Positions 1 through 8,346 of a DNA stretch of 64,000 nt are shown here, in pieces. The stretch comes from Bacillota bacterium (GTDB lineage Bacteria; Bacillota; Clostridia; Peptostreptococcales; Anaerovoracaceae). Positions within the stretch are counted from its first letter, which is position 1. Each line of letters opens with the position of its first letter. A program made the position numbers and the translations under genes. The stretch covers positions 1 through 64,000 of the forward strand of contig JAFRYI010000003.1 of assembly GCA_017437745.1 (NCBI GenBank), given 5' to 3'. Under the pieces are notes generated by a model. That model saw nothing but the letters and a program-made list of their open reading frames with translations, did no database searches and was not told the DNA's origin.

Positions 1-77
1 AGATAACGCGTTCGCAGCGCTTGAAAAACCACACGCGCCGTGTTAATATATCCAAGTTAGCGCGGAGCATATATCAG

Positions 78-986
78 ATGAAGCACATATTTATACTCAA
101 CCCCGTCGCGGGAAACGGATACGCCGAAAAGAATCTGCTTCCCAAGATAATAGCGTTTCTTAAGACCACGGACATGGATTACGAGATCCACAGGTCTTTG
201 AATAAAGAAGAGATAGGCACATACGTCAGGCAGAGGGCCTCTGCCGGCGACGACGTAAGGTTCTACGCGATAGGCGGCGACGGGACCCTGTGCGACGTTG
301 TGAACGGAGCCATAGGTTTTAAAAACGCCGAGGTCGCCGTGATCCCCTGCGGTACGGGCAACGATTTCGTAAGGAACTTCACCGGAAAGGAGAATTTCCT
401 GGACGTCGCTAAGCAGCTGGCCGGCAAGGTGGTCCCGATAGACGTAATAAAATGCGGCGATAACTATTCGATAAACATGCTCAACATAGGCGCCGACTGC
501 GAAGTAGTCGTAAGGGCGGGGCAGATAAAGAGCAAGAGCGGATCGTGGTCCTACATAAGGGGCGCGCTGGAGATACTCCCGAAAGGTCCCAGATACCGCA
601 TGGCATTTACGGACGAGACCGGCGAAGAGCGCGAGGAAGACATCCTTCTGTGCGCCATAGCCAACGGGCATTTCTGCGGCGGCGGCTTCAAGAGCTCGCC
701 CAAGGCAAGTCTTACCGACGGTAATCTGGACATACTTGTCGCGAAGCCAGTTAAGGGACTAAAACTGATGAAGCTTCTGGCCAAGTACCACGCCGGAACG
801 CATCTGGATGATCCGTCGGCGGCGGACGTCATAACGCACACCAAAGCCAAGAGCTTTAAGCTTAGGGCGATAGACAAGGTAAGCGTTTCCATAGACGGCG
901 AAGTCTGGCCGTTTACGGAAGCGGAGATATCCGTAGTCCCCGGGGCGATCAATTTCGTCATCCCCGAAGGCTCGGAGATGCTGTAA
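78..986 (+). CDS. YegS/BmrU-type diacylglycerol kinase family lipid kinase
   Basis: Predicted soluble or peripheral-membrane lipid kinase that phosphorylates diacylglycerol or a related lipid using ATP. The protein is about 302 residues, normal for the family. The nucleotide-binding GGDGT motif is at about residues 66-70 and the conserved PCGTGNDF motif at about 90-97, both diagnostic of the DAGK catalytic domain; the N-terminal ILNPVAG segment is also typical. A TTG codon at 21 would add 19 residues, but ATG 78 has GGAG ten bases upstream and fits the family N-terminus. The gene stands alone before a tRNA. The exact lipid substrate cannot be read from sequence. Confidence 0.9.
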   Translation: MKHIFILNPVAGNGYAEKNLLPKIIAFLKTTDMDYEIHRSLNKEEIGTYVRQRASAGDDVRFYAIGGDGTLCDVVNGAIGFKNAEVAVIPCGTGNDFVRNFTGKENFLDVAKQLAGKVVPIDVIKCGDNYSINMLNIGADCEVVVRAGQIKSKSGSWSYIRGALEILPKGPRYRMAFTDETGEEREEDILLCAIANGHFCGGGFKSSPKASLTDGNLDILVAKPVKGLKLMKLLAKYHAGTHLDDPSAADVITHTKAKSFKLRAIDKVSVSIDGEVWPFTEAEISVVPGAINFVIPEGSEML

Positions 987-989
987 TAC

Positions 990-1019
990 TTGAAAATTTA
1001 AGGATATCTGAAATAATAT
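990..1019 (+). promoter_or_regulatory. Probable promoter of tRNA-Ser
   Basis: TTGAAA at 990-995 and TAATAT at 1014-1019 are 18 bp apart. This would start transcription about 25 bases before the mature tRNA. Confidence 0.55.
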
Positions 1020-1051
1020 ATAGTACCGGACGTTTTGTGGTCCGGACGCAC

Positions 1052-1140
1052 GGAGAGCTATCGAAGTGGTCATAACGGGGCGGTCTCGAAAACCGTTGGG
1101 CGGCAACGCCACGTGGGTTCGAATCCCACGCTCTCCGCCA
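1052..1140 (+). tRNA. tRNA-Ser (anticodon CGA)
   Basis: An 89-base class II tRNA with long variable arm. Acceptor strands GGAGAGC (1052-1058) and GCTCTCC (1130-1136) pair, followed by G and encoded CCA (1138-1140). The anticodon stem GCGGT/ACCGT encloses loop CTCGAAA with anticodon CGA at 1087-1089, reading UCG. The T loop GTTCGAATCC is canonical. It is followed directly by a hairpin terminator that shares its stem with the tRNA 3' end. Confidence 0.95.
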
Positions 1141-1182
1141 TAAGAAAACACGGGCTTGTGCCCGTGTTTTCTTATGGCGGAG
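1133..1182 (+). terminator. Perfect 23-bp hairpin after tRNA-Ser
   Basis: Positions 1133-1155 and 1160-1182 are exact reverse complements around a TTGT loop. The inner part, rich in A on one side and T on the other, acts as a bidirectional terminator. The outer part includes the tRNA 3' acceptor strand and CCA, so the tRNA end is mirrored. Confidence 0.75.
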
Positions 1183-1393
1183 AAGCAACGAGGGGATTCG
1201 GACCCACGCGTGGTTCACGCGAAGCGGAGCCGGAGGCGACAGCTGAGCGATCCCACGCTCTTACCACACGATCGGGCTTTGCACCCCTTTTAGCGTGGCG
1301 GGAGCGGGATTCGAACCCGTGGGTTCACGCGAAGCGGAGCCGGAGGCGACAGCTGAGCGATCCCACGCTCTTACCACACGGTCAAAATATAAT
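1175..1393 (-). repeat. Tandem tRNA-derived repeat units (minus orientation)
   Basis: Two units about 110 bp apart share an identical 59-bp block (1212-1270 and 1322-1380). On the minus strand each block runs into a tRNA-like 3' end: a T-loop-like sequence GGTCCGAATCC (near 1193-1204) or GGTTCGAATCC (near 1309-1319), then an acceptor-like strand ending in CCGCCA. No matching 5' acceptor strand is found, so neither is a working tRNA by eye. This patch fills most of the gap between the tRNA and the XRE gene and codes for no convincing protein. Confidence 0.7.
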
Positions 1394-1394
1394 T

Positions 1395-1438
1395 CACCCC
1401 ACGCACAGATCTGCGGATCCATGCATGGGGTGTTTTTT
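1395..1438 (+). terminator. Rho-independent terminator
   Basis: Arms at 1395-1405 and 1422-1432 pair with one mismatch, followed by six T at 1433-1438. It reads on the plus strand, after the tRNA-like repeats, and lies just beyond the 3' end of the minus-strand XRE gene. Confidence 0.6.
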
Positions 1439-1446
1439 CAGATGTT

Positions 1447-1989
1447 CTATGCTGTTGTTTCAGTATCCTCGCTTGCTTTGGCAATATACCGGCGGATCAC
1501 GTTTACCATCTTTTCGTTCCGGAAGTCCGCCTCGATCTCGTCCATGTCTACGGTACGCCCGGAAAGTATTCCCTGGATAAGCACCTCCGAATACATTACC
1601 TCGCGGGTCTTGGGATCCTTCAGATAGGTCAGAAGGTCGATGTTCATTTTTTTGTTGATCCCCTCGATCATGCCCGTGAAAAAGGTGCAGTCTTCGCCGA
1701 AAAGTCTTCCTATGCTTTCAATGTACTGAAAGCCTGTTTTAACGTCCTCCAGCTTCATAAGTCTGCGATCTACGGTCGCGAGAGTTCCTCCGTTAAGCAG
1801 CTTGTCTGCCGTTGTGTCCAGTATGTCGCACAGATCGAGGAGGATGCCGGTGTCCGGAAGCGTATCCCCGTTCTCCCATTTCGAAACAGCCTGAAATGAA
1901 ATGTTCAGCTTATCCGCCAGGTCTTTCTGCGTCATGCCGGCAGACTTCCTTAAGTGTTGTATATACTGTCCGATCTTTAATGTATCCAT
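1447..1989 (-). CDS. XRE-family transcriptional regulator
   Basis: A 180-residue DNA-binding protein. The Cro/C1 helix-turn-helix lies at about residues 7-62, with the recognition stretch LNISFQAVSKWENG at about 28-41, typical of Clostridial XRE regulators. The remaining 110 residues form a helical domain without a recognised ligand signature. The ribosome site AAGGAGA precedes the ATG. It diverges from the transhydrogenase genes beginning at 2255, and an inverted repeat at 2092-2108 lies in the shared intergenic region, so it may control itself, those genes, or both. The target is inferred only from position. Confidence 0.85.
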   Translation of the reverse strand: MDTLKIGQYIQHLRKSAGMTQKDLADKLNISFQAVSKWENGDTLPDTGILLDLCDILDTTADKLLNGGTLATVDRRLMKLEDVKTGFQYIESIGRLFGEDCTFFTGMIEGINKKMNIDLLTYLKDPKTREVMYSEVLIQGILSGRTVDMDEIEADFRNEKMVNVIRRYIAKASEDTETTA

Positions 1990-2091
1990 AGTTTTTCTCC
2001 TTACTTGTTAAATGTCATTGCGATCTTGCGGTCCGCGATTAAATGATACTGAAATTAAAGCAATTCGTAAATAACTAGAAAATTGAGAATA

Positions 2092-2108
2092 TTCTACTTT
2101 TGGTAGAA
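2092..2108. promoter_or_regulatory. Candidate operator between XRE gene and transhydrogenase operon
   Basis: TTCTAC, five bases, GTAGAA: a perfect 6-bp inverted repeat in the divergent intergenic region, of a size an XRE dimer could bind. The assignment is inference. Confidence 0.35.
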
Positions 2109-2254
2109 CACTCTTTAAGGAAGCTCTGTTTTTGTTTGCCGAATCACAAACCGGTTGTTTATTTATCCGGCGCGATTTGTTACAATAATATTTGAGTCTG
2201 TTCCCGTTTGGAGAAGGACATAATTACAGTACAGAAAGAAAAGAGGAGACTCGC

Positions 2255-2758
2255 ATGTGCGAATGTAAACTCAAGAAAAGCGATCTGTCGCTGCTTTCCG
2301 GCGTTCTGGATGAGTACGCCAAGGTCGAAGGCAGCCTGATCACCATCCTGCAGAAAGCGCAGGAGATCTACGGCTATCTGCCGATAGACGTGATCTATCA
2401 CATTGCGGAAGCGACCGGCAATTCCCCGGCTAAGGTCCTGGGAGTAGCAACGTTCTACACACAGTTCCGCCTGCAGCCGATCGGCAAGTACCTGATCATG
2501 CAGTGCCAGGGCACCGCGTGCCACGTTAACGGCTCGGAACGCATAGCCGCGGCCATTACGGAAGAACTGGGCATAAAGGACGGAGAGACCACGGAAGACG
2601 GACTGTTCACGCTGTCCAACGTAGCCTGCCTGGGCTGCTGCTCGCTGTCTCCGGTAATGATGATCAACGGCGAGACCTACGGAACGCTTACCCCCGAAAA
2701 GACCATCAACATCCTTCGCGAGCTTCGCGAAAAGGCGGAAAAGGAGGGACAGGCATGA
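2255..2758 (+). CDS. NuoE/HydC-like [2Fe-2S] subunit (Stn-type transhydrogenase, StnC-like)
   Basis: A 167-residue thioredoxin-fold [2Fe-2S] protein of the NuoE/HydC/HndA family. The cluster ligands are visible as Cys-x4-Cys in CQGTAC and two Cys in CLGCC, the expected arrangement. It would pass electrons between iron-sulfur centres of the NuoF-like partner. ATG 2255 follows AAGAGGAGA; a TTG at 2192 in the same frame lacks support. The last codons overlap the next start by 4 bp (ATGA), implying translational coupling. It opens a three-gene complex with a NuoF-like and a GltD-fusion protein. No hydrogenase H-cluster protein is nearby, so a hydrogenase subunit is less likely. Confidence 0.85.
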   Translation: MCECKLKKSDLSLLSGVLDEYAKVEGSLITILQKAQEIYGYLPIDVIYHIAEATGNSPAKVLGVATFYTQFRLQPIGKYLIMQCQGTACHVNGSERIAAAITEELGIKDGETTEDGLFTLSNVACLGCCSLSPVMMINGETYGTLTPEKTINILRELREKAEKEGQA

Positions 2759-4512
2759 GAAAGATAGTAGTAGGCGAGGGCAGCTGCGGCATAGCCGCCG
2801 GCGCTGCCAAGGTCTATTCCGCCCTGGAACCTCTTGCGGCCGGAAGCGGCGTAGAGCTTAAGATAACCGGATGCATAGGAATGTGCTATCTGGAGCCCAT
2901 AGTCGACGTTTACGACGACGATACTCTTCTGCAGAGACTGGTCCTGGTAAACGAGAAGGACGCGCGGAGAGTAATGGACGCCGCAAAGACAGCGGACTTC
3001 TCCGGCGTGGAGGATCTTAAGATAAAGGACGAGGACAAGGAATTCCTGAGCAAGCAGACCAGAATAGCGCTCAGAAACTGCGGCATCGTGGATCCCACGG
3101 ACATCAAGGATTACCAGAGACGCGGCGGTTACGAAGCCTTAAGGAAGGTCCTCACCACCATGTCCCAGGACGACGTGATCGACGTCATCAAGACCTCCGG
3201 CCTTGCAGGCAGAGGCGGCGCGGGATTCCCCACCTGGTTCAAGTGGAACGCAGCAAAGAGCTCCGTAAGCGCAAACGGCAGGAAGTACCTGATCTGCAAC
3301 GCAGACGAGGGCGACCCGGGCGCGTTCATGGACCGCGCGGTAATAGAGAGCGATCCTCACAATCTTATAGAAGGCATGATGATCGGAGCCTATGCGATTG
3401 GCGCTACGGAAGCAGTCGTTTACGTACGCGCTGAGTATCCTCTGGCAATAGTCCGTCTGGAGAACGCCATGAAGGAAGCCCGCGCAAACGGCATGCTCGG
3501 AAAGAACATCATGGGCACGGACTTCTCCTGCGACATGCGCATCAAGGCAGGCGCAGGCGCGTTCGTATGCGGCGAAGAGACAGCTCTTATAGAGTCCCTG
3601 GAAGGCAAGCGCGGAATGCCGCGTCTCAAGCCCCCGTTCCCCGCTCAGGCAGGATACAATCTGGAGCCTTCCAACATCAACAACGTCGAGACCTTTGCCA
3701 ACGTTCCCTGGATACTAGCCAACGGCGGAGAGAAGTTCGCCGCGATGGGCACCGAGGGCAGCAAGGGCACCAAGGTATTCGCAGTAACAGGTAAGGTTAA
3801 GAAGGGAGGCCTCGTAGAGGTACCCATGGGCATGACCCTGCGCGACGTCATCTTCGGCATAGCCGGAGGAATTAAGGACGACAAGCAGTGCAAGGCGGTC
3901 CAGATGGGCGGTCCTTCCGGCGGATGCATTCCTTATTCCATGTTCGATACCATCATAGATTACAAGGCCCTGGGCGCTACCGGCGCCATCATGGGCTCCG
4001 GCGGTATGGTAGTAATGGACGAGAGCACCTGCATGGTAGGCATGGCCAAGTTCTTCCTGGACTTCACCACAAAGGAATCCTGCGGCAAGTGCGTTCCCTG
4101 CAGAATAGGAACCAAACGTCTCAACGAGATACTCACCAGGATAGTCAACGGAAACGGAAAGGAAGGCGACATAGAGCTGCTCGAGGAGCTCTGCCTTGCT
4201 GTTAAGGACGGCTCCCTTTGCGGACTCGGCCAGTCGGCTCCCAACCCGGCTCTTACCACCATCAGGTATTTCCGCGACGAATACGAGGCTCACATCAAGG
4301 ATAAGAAGTGCCCGGCTCACGAGTGCAGAGCGCTGATCAAATACGTGATAGACCCCGCGAAATGCAAGGGCTGCACAATGTGCGCCAAGAAGTGCCCCGG
4401 CGGCGGCATTACGGGCGAGCCCAAGAAGCCCCATGTCATCGATCAGGACAAGTGCGTAAAGTGCGGCGGATGCTACGAAGTATGCCGCTTCGGCGCGATA
4501 TCGATAGAGTAA
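2755..4512 (+). CDS. NuoF/HydB-like NADH-binding flavoprotein (StnB-like)
   Basis: A 585-residue subunit predicted to bind FMN and NAD(H). Visible in order: an N-terminal thioredoxin-like [2Fe-2S] region with Cys 11, 40 and 44; NADH/FMN motifs GRGGAGFP (152-159) and NADEGDPGAF (182-191); the N3-type [4Fe-4S] motif with Cys 443, 446, 449 and 489; and a C-terminal 2x[4Fe-4S] ferredoxin domain with ligands at 537-547 and 567-577. This architecture matches HydB/HndC-type subunits of bifurcating complexes and is longer than plain NuoF (about 430). It overlaps the previous gene by 4 bp and lies 12 bp before the GltD-fusion gene, so the three form one complex. Confidence 0.88.
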   Translation: MRKIVVGEGSCGIAAGAAKVYSALEPLAAGSGVELKITGCIGMCYLEPIVDVYDDDTLLQRLVLVNEKDARRVMDAAKTADFSGVEDLKIKDEDKEFLSKQTRIALRNCGIVDPTDIKDYQRRGGYEALRKVLTTMSQDDVIDVIKTSGLAGRGGAGFPTWFKWNAAKSSVSANGRKYLICNADEGDPGAFMDRAVIESDPHNLIEGMMIGAYAIGATEAVVYVRAEYPLAIVRLENAMKEARANGMLGKNIMGTDFSCDMRIKAGAGAFVCGEETALIESLEGKRGMPRLKPPFPAQAGYNLEPSNINNVETFANVPWILANGGEKFAAMGTEGSKGTKVFAVTGKVKKGGLVEVPMGMTLRDVIFGIAGGIKDDKQCKAVQMGGPSGGCIPYSMFDTIIDYKALGATGAIMGSGGMVVMDESTCMVGMAKFFLDFTTKESCGKCVPCRIGTKRLNEILTRIVNGNGKEGDIELLEELCLAVKDGSLCGLGQSAPNPALTTIRYFRDEYEAHIKDKKCPAHECRALIKYVIDPAKCKGCTMCAKKCPGGGITGEPKKPHVIDQDKCVKCGGCYEVCRFGAISIE

Positions 4513-4524
4513 GGGGGTGCCGAG

Positions 4525-6564
4525 ATGAAAGAGATCACAATTACGATAGACGGAAAGAAGTGCAAAGGTTTTGAAGGTCTTACCGTACTCAGCATAGCCC
4601 GCAACAACGGCATAGACATACCGTCCCTGTGCTACAACGGCAGGGTAAAGGTATACGGAGCCTGCGGCGTCTGCGTGGTGGAGATGGACGGAAGTCCCAA
4701 GCTCCAGCGCTCCTGCGCTACGGTAGCGACGGACGGCGCGGTATACCACACCGATACGCCCCGCGTTAAGCAGGCCAGAAAAGTTGCGTTCGAGCTCATA
4801 ATGTCGGACCACGAAGGCGACTGCCTGCCCCCGTGCATGCTCAGATGCCCGGCGAACACCAACTGCCAGGCTTACATTAAGCAGATAGCTCTTGGCAACG
4901 ACAAGGAAGCGGTAAAGATCGTCAAGGAGACCAACCCGCTGCCCGCAAGCATAGGCCGCGTATGCCCGCATCCCTGCGAAAAGGACTGCAGGCGCCAGTA
5001 CGTGGAGGAGCCGCTGTCCATAGCGTTCCTTAAGTACTTCGCTGCGGACAACGACCTGTTCTCCGGCGACACCTACGTACCGGAAGTCGCTCCGGATACC
5101 GGAAAGCGAGTAGGCATCATAGGCGGCGGCCCGGCAGGCCTTACCGCAGCTTACTTCCTGCGTCTCGCGGGTCACGACGTAACAGTTGTGGACCAGATGC
5201 CGCACATGGGCGGAATGCTCCGCTACGGCATCCCCGAGTACCGTCTTCCCAAGGAAGGCATACTCCAGAAGGAGATAGACCAGATCGAGAAGCTGGGCGT
5301 TACCTTCATCAATGACTACAAGATAGGCCGCGACACCACCTTCGACGATTTCAGAAAGTATTACGACGCTACGCTCGTAGCCATAGGCGCGTGGACTCCC
5401 AGCAGCATTGGCTGCCCCGGTGAGGACGCGGAGGGCGTATACGGAGGCATAGACTTCCTGCGCGGCGTAATAGAAGGCAACGCTCCCGACATCGGAAAGA
5501 ACGTTGCAATAGTAGGCGGCGGAAACACCGCCATGGACGCCTGCAGAACGTCCGTACGTCTGGGCGCGGAGAACGTATACGTCATCTACCGCCGTACCGA
5601 GGCCGAGATGCCCGCGGAGAAGGTGGAGATAAAGGAAGCCAAGGAAGAGGGCGTACAGTTCAAGTTCCTTACCAACCCCGCGGAGATCATAGCCGGACCG
5701 GACGGACGCGTAAAGCAGATGAAGCTTCAGGTGATGGAGCTCGGCGAGCCGGACGAGAGCGGCAGAAGAAAGCCTGTTCCCGTAGAAGGCAAGTTCGAGA
5801 TACTGGAGCTGGATTCCGTAATATCCGCCATCGGCCAGAGAGTGGATCCCAAGGGAATGGACGGCGTTGCTCTCAACAAGCGCGGAATAATAGCCGCTGA
5901 CGAGAGCACGTTCCGCACCAACATTCCGGACGTGTTCGCGGTAGGCGACGCCACCAACAAGGGCGCCAGCATAGCGATCGAAGCCATAGGCGAAGGCCAG
6001 AAGGCAGCCAAGGTGATCGATTCCTTCCTTAAGGGCAACGAGATCCCGTTCAGCATGCCGTTCTTATCGAAGAAGGATCCGAAGGACATCGACTTTACGC
6101 AGTATAAGACCGAAAAACGCGCCGAGATGCCCGTCAGAGAGGCTGCGGTCCGCAGGAGCGATTTCAAGGAAGTCAACAAGGGCTTCGACCGCGATGACGC
6201 GGTAAAGGAAGCGCTCAGATGTCTCGAGTGCGGCTGCCACGACTACGGCGAGTGCGAGCTGATCAAGTTCGCTCAGAGAGAGCCGGAGCTCGATCCGTCG
6301 CGTTTCGCGGGCGAAAAGCATCCTCGCTTCAAAGAACAGAGGCTGGTATGCATAGAGCGCGATCAGGGCAAGTGCATGAGCTGCAACCTGTGCGTACGTA
6401 TCTGCGACGAGGAAGTAGGGGCCGGTATTCTTGGCCTTGTCGGCCGCGGATTCAACACCGTCATTAAGCCGGAGTTCAACGACCCGAAGACGATAGAGAA
6501 GTGCCTTACCTGCAAAGCCTGCGCGGAGGTATGCCCGACCGGCGCTCTGAAGATAATAGGCTGA
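4525..6564 (+). CDS. 2Fe-2S / GltD-like / 4Fe-4S fusion oxidoreductase (StnA-like)
   Basis: A 679-residue multidomain flavoprotein. The N-terminus is a NuoG-like [2Fe-2S] ferredoxin with Cys 36, 47, 50 and 64. The middle resembles the glutamate synthase small subunit and NfnB: an FAD-binding GxGxxG at about 197-205 and a second nucleotide site with GGGNTA at 331-336 followed by an RR-T pair at 356-358, typical for NADP(H). The C-terminus has two [4Fe-4S] motifs, Cys 617/620/623/627 and 660/663/666/670. No H-cluster Cys pattern or molybdopterin motif is present. With the NuoE and NuoF partners this matches the Sporomusa-type Nfn (Stn), which couples NADH, NADPH and ferredoxin. Function is inferred from domain order. 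Confidence 0.82.
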   Translation: MKEITITIDGKKCKGFEGLTVLSIARNNGIDIPSLCYNGRVKVYGACGVCVVEMDGSPKLQRSCATVATDGAVYHTDTPRVKQARKVAFELIMSDHEGDCLPPCMLRCPANTNCQAYIKQIALGNDKEAVKIVKETNPLPASIGRVCPHPCEKDCRRQYVEEPLSIAFLKYFAADNDLFSGDTYVPEVAPDTGKRVGIIGGGPAGLTAAYFLRLAGHDVTVVDQMPHMGGMLRYGIPEYRLPKEGILQKEIDQIEKLGVTFINDYKIGRDTTFDDFRKYYDATLVAIGAWTPSSIGCPGEDAEGVYGGIDFLRGVIEGNAPDIGKNVAIVGGGNTAMDACRTSVRLGAENVYVIYRRTEAEMPAEKVEIKEAKEEGVQFKFLTNPAEIIAGPDGRVKQMKLQVMELGEPDESGRRKPVPVEGKFEILELDSVISAIGQRVDPKGMDGVALNKRGIIAADESTFRTNIPDVFAVGDATNKGASIAIEAIGEGQKAAKVIDSFLKGNEIPFSMPFLSKKDPKDIDFTQYKTEKRAEMPVREAAVRRSDFKEVNKGFDRDDAVKEALRCLECGCHDYGECELIKFAQREPELDPSRFAGEKHPRFKEQRLVCIERDQGKCMSCNLCVRICDEEVGAGILGLVGRGFNTVIKPEFNDPKTIEKCLTCKACAEVCPTGALKIIG

Positions 6565-6576
6565 TGGCCGGCTGAG

Positions 6577-8295
6577 ATGGAAAAGTTCAGGGACATCGTC
6601 TACGAAAGACCTTTTCTGAATACCGTCAGGAAGCAGGCGGCCGCCTGGCTGAACGAGTTCAAAAAGGCCGGGAGCTTCGAAGAAGCGGACGGACTGTTCC
6701 TTAACATACAGAAAAAGCTGGAAGAGGTGATGACGCAGAACACCATTGCCTACATCCGGAACACCATGGACATGTCGAACCCGTTCTACGACGACGAGAT
6801 CAGCTTTTTCAACCGCCTGATGCCCAAGATGATGCTTCCCATAAAGAAGACCGGCGAGGCGCTGCTTAAGAGTCCGTTCCGTTCGCAGTTCGAGGAAAAA
6901 TACGGCAGCCACATGCTTAAGGACACCGAGGAGCAGCAGAAACTGATCAAGCTGTCCATCGTGTTTCCGTCCATAAGGGAGAACGAGCTGTGTACCGATT
7001 ATTCCAGGACCGCCGCGTCGTGTTCCACGGAGTTCATGGGCGAGACCTGCAATTTCTACGGTCTGCTGCGCCACATGCAGTCTCCGGACAGGGCGGAGCG
7101 CAAGGCCGCGTTCGAAGCCTGGGCCGGATTGTACGAGGGCATAGCGCCCGAACTGGAGACCCAGTACGGCAGGCTTGTTGAGCTTCGCTGCATAATCGCC
7201 AACAGGCTCGGGTTTAAAAGCTACATAGACTACGTGTATCCTTCCAGGGGCCGCTACGACTACGGTCCGGACAAGGTCGCGGAGTTCCGCGAAGCGGTAA
7301 GAAAGTATGTCACTCCTGTCTGCGAAAGGATGTACCGCGAGCAGGCGGACCGCCTGGGGATAGATAAACTTCAGTGGTACGACGAAGATCTCGTGTTCCC
7401 GGACGGAAACGCCAGGCCCATAGGTACCCCGGAAGAACTGACAGAAAAAGCCAGACAGATGTACGAGGAGATGTCGCCGGAGACAGGAGAGTTCTTCGAC
7501 TTCATGACCAGGTACGAGCTGTACGATTTCGTGACCAGGGAGAACAAGCATCTGGGCGGTTACTGCACTTTCCTGCAGGATCTTAAGGCGCCGTTCATAT
7601 TCTCCAATTTCAACGGAACGTCCGCCGACATAAACGTGCTTACGCATGAGGCGGGTCACGCGTTCCAGGCTTATTACGCGTCGCGAAGGATGCCGCTGCA
7701 TTCGATGACAGGATCCACCAGCGAGGTCAACGAGATCCACTCCATGGCCATGGAACTGTTCGCCTATCCGTACATGGAGCGTTTCTTCGGGGCTGACACG
7801 GACAAATACCGCTACGCGCACTTCATCGACGCGTTCAGAAGCATTCCGTATCTTGTGAGCGTCGACGAGTTCCAGCACCGTGTGTTTGCCGAGCCCGGCT
7901 CCGGTCCGTCCGACTGGCGCAGGTTCTGGAAGGAGACGGAGCAGAAATACATGCCGTGGCGCAGCTACGACGGAAACGAGTTCCTGGAGAGCGGCGGATT
8001 CTGGATGCAGAAGCAGCACGTGTTCCTGTATCCGTTCTACTACGTGGATTACGCTCTCGCTCAGATAGACGCGTTCGCGCTGTACCGTAAGCAGCTGGCC
8101 GGCGAAGACGCATGGGGCAGTTACCTGAAACTGTGCGGAATGGGAGGAAAATACGGATACTTCGAGACCCTGGAGCGCGCCGGAATACCCATGCCGCTGG
8201 ACGAGGATACGGTAAAGGAGACCGCGGAATTCGCCGAAAAGCAGGCGGAGGTCCTGAAGGCAAAAGTGCCCGGACTTCGAGAGAAAATAGTTTAA
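6577..8295 (+). CDS. M3 family oligoendopeptidase
   Basis: A 572-residue zinc metallopeptidase, cytoplasmic by its lack of a signal peptide, expected to cleave oligopeptides. The HEAGH motif (HExxH) has zinc ligands His357 and His361 and catalytic Glu358. The downstream stretch EVNEIHSM about 25 residues later supplies the third ligand region. Length matches M3 oligoendopeptidases of the PepF-like group. It starts 12 bp after the transhydrogenase gene, with only a weak ribosome site, so it may be co-transcribed; no functional link is evident. A terminator follows immediately. Confidence 0.9.
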   Translation: MEKFRDIVYERPFLNTVRKQAAAWLNEFKKAGSFEEADGLFLNIQKKLEEVMTQNTIAYIRNTMDMSNPFYDDEISFFNRLMPKMMLPIKKTGEALLKSPFRSQFEEKYGSHMLKDTEEQQKLIKLSIVFPSIRENELCTDYSRTAASCSTEFMGETCNFYGLLRHMQSPDRAERKAAFEAWAGLYEGIAPELETQYGRLVELRCIIANRLGFKSYIDYVYPSRGRYDYGPDKVAEFREAVRKYVTPVCERMYREQADRLGIDKLQWYDEDLVFPDGNARPIGTPEELTEKARQMYEEMSPETGEFFDFMTRYELYDFVTRENKHLGGYCTFLQDLKAPFIFSNFNGTSADINVLTHEAGHAFQAYYASRRMPLHSMTGSTSEVNEIHSMAMELFAYPYMERFFGADTDKYRYAHFIDAFRSIPYLVSVDEFQHRVFAEPGSGPSDWRRFWKETEQKYMPWRSYDGNEFLESGGFWMQKQHVFLYPFYYVDYALAQIDAFALYRKQLAGEDAWGSYLKLCGMGGKYGYFETLERAGIPMPLDEDTVKETAEFAEKQAEVLKAKVPGLREKIV

Positions 8296-8307
8296 AAGCA
8301 TAAAAAA

Positions 8308-8346
8308 AGATCCGGGGGATCAGTTCTCCCGGATCTCTTCTTTTTT
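8308..8346. terminator. Bidirectional terminator overlapping the MATE stop codon
   Basis: AGATCCGGG (8308-8316) pairs with CCCGGATCT (8328-8336), flanked by a T-rich run on each strand. It ends both the M3 peptidase gene (plus) and the MATE gene (minus). The stop codon of the MATE gene (8320-8322) lies in the loop. Confidence 0.8.

Noticed and set aside
1035..1580. Open frame of 181 codons across the tRNA and repeat patch
   Set aside because: It runs through the tRNA gene and both repeat units and includes duplicated peptide segments caused by the DNA repeat; no family match or ribosome site.
3715..5205. 496-codon minus-strand open frame
   Set aside because: It is antisense to two iron-sulfur flavoprotein genes and its translation has no recognisable domain.
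2255..6564. Respiratory complex I or [FeFe] hydrogenase
   Set aside because: No membrane subunits and no H-cluster Cys motifs are present; the GltD-like NADPH domain points to a transhydrogenase instead.
6064..8301. 745-codon open frame on the minus strand
   Set aside because: It lies opposite the transhydrogenase and M3 peptidase genes, which have clear motifs. Long antisense frames are expected from this codon usage.
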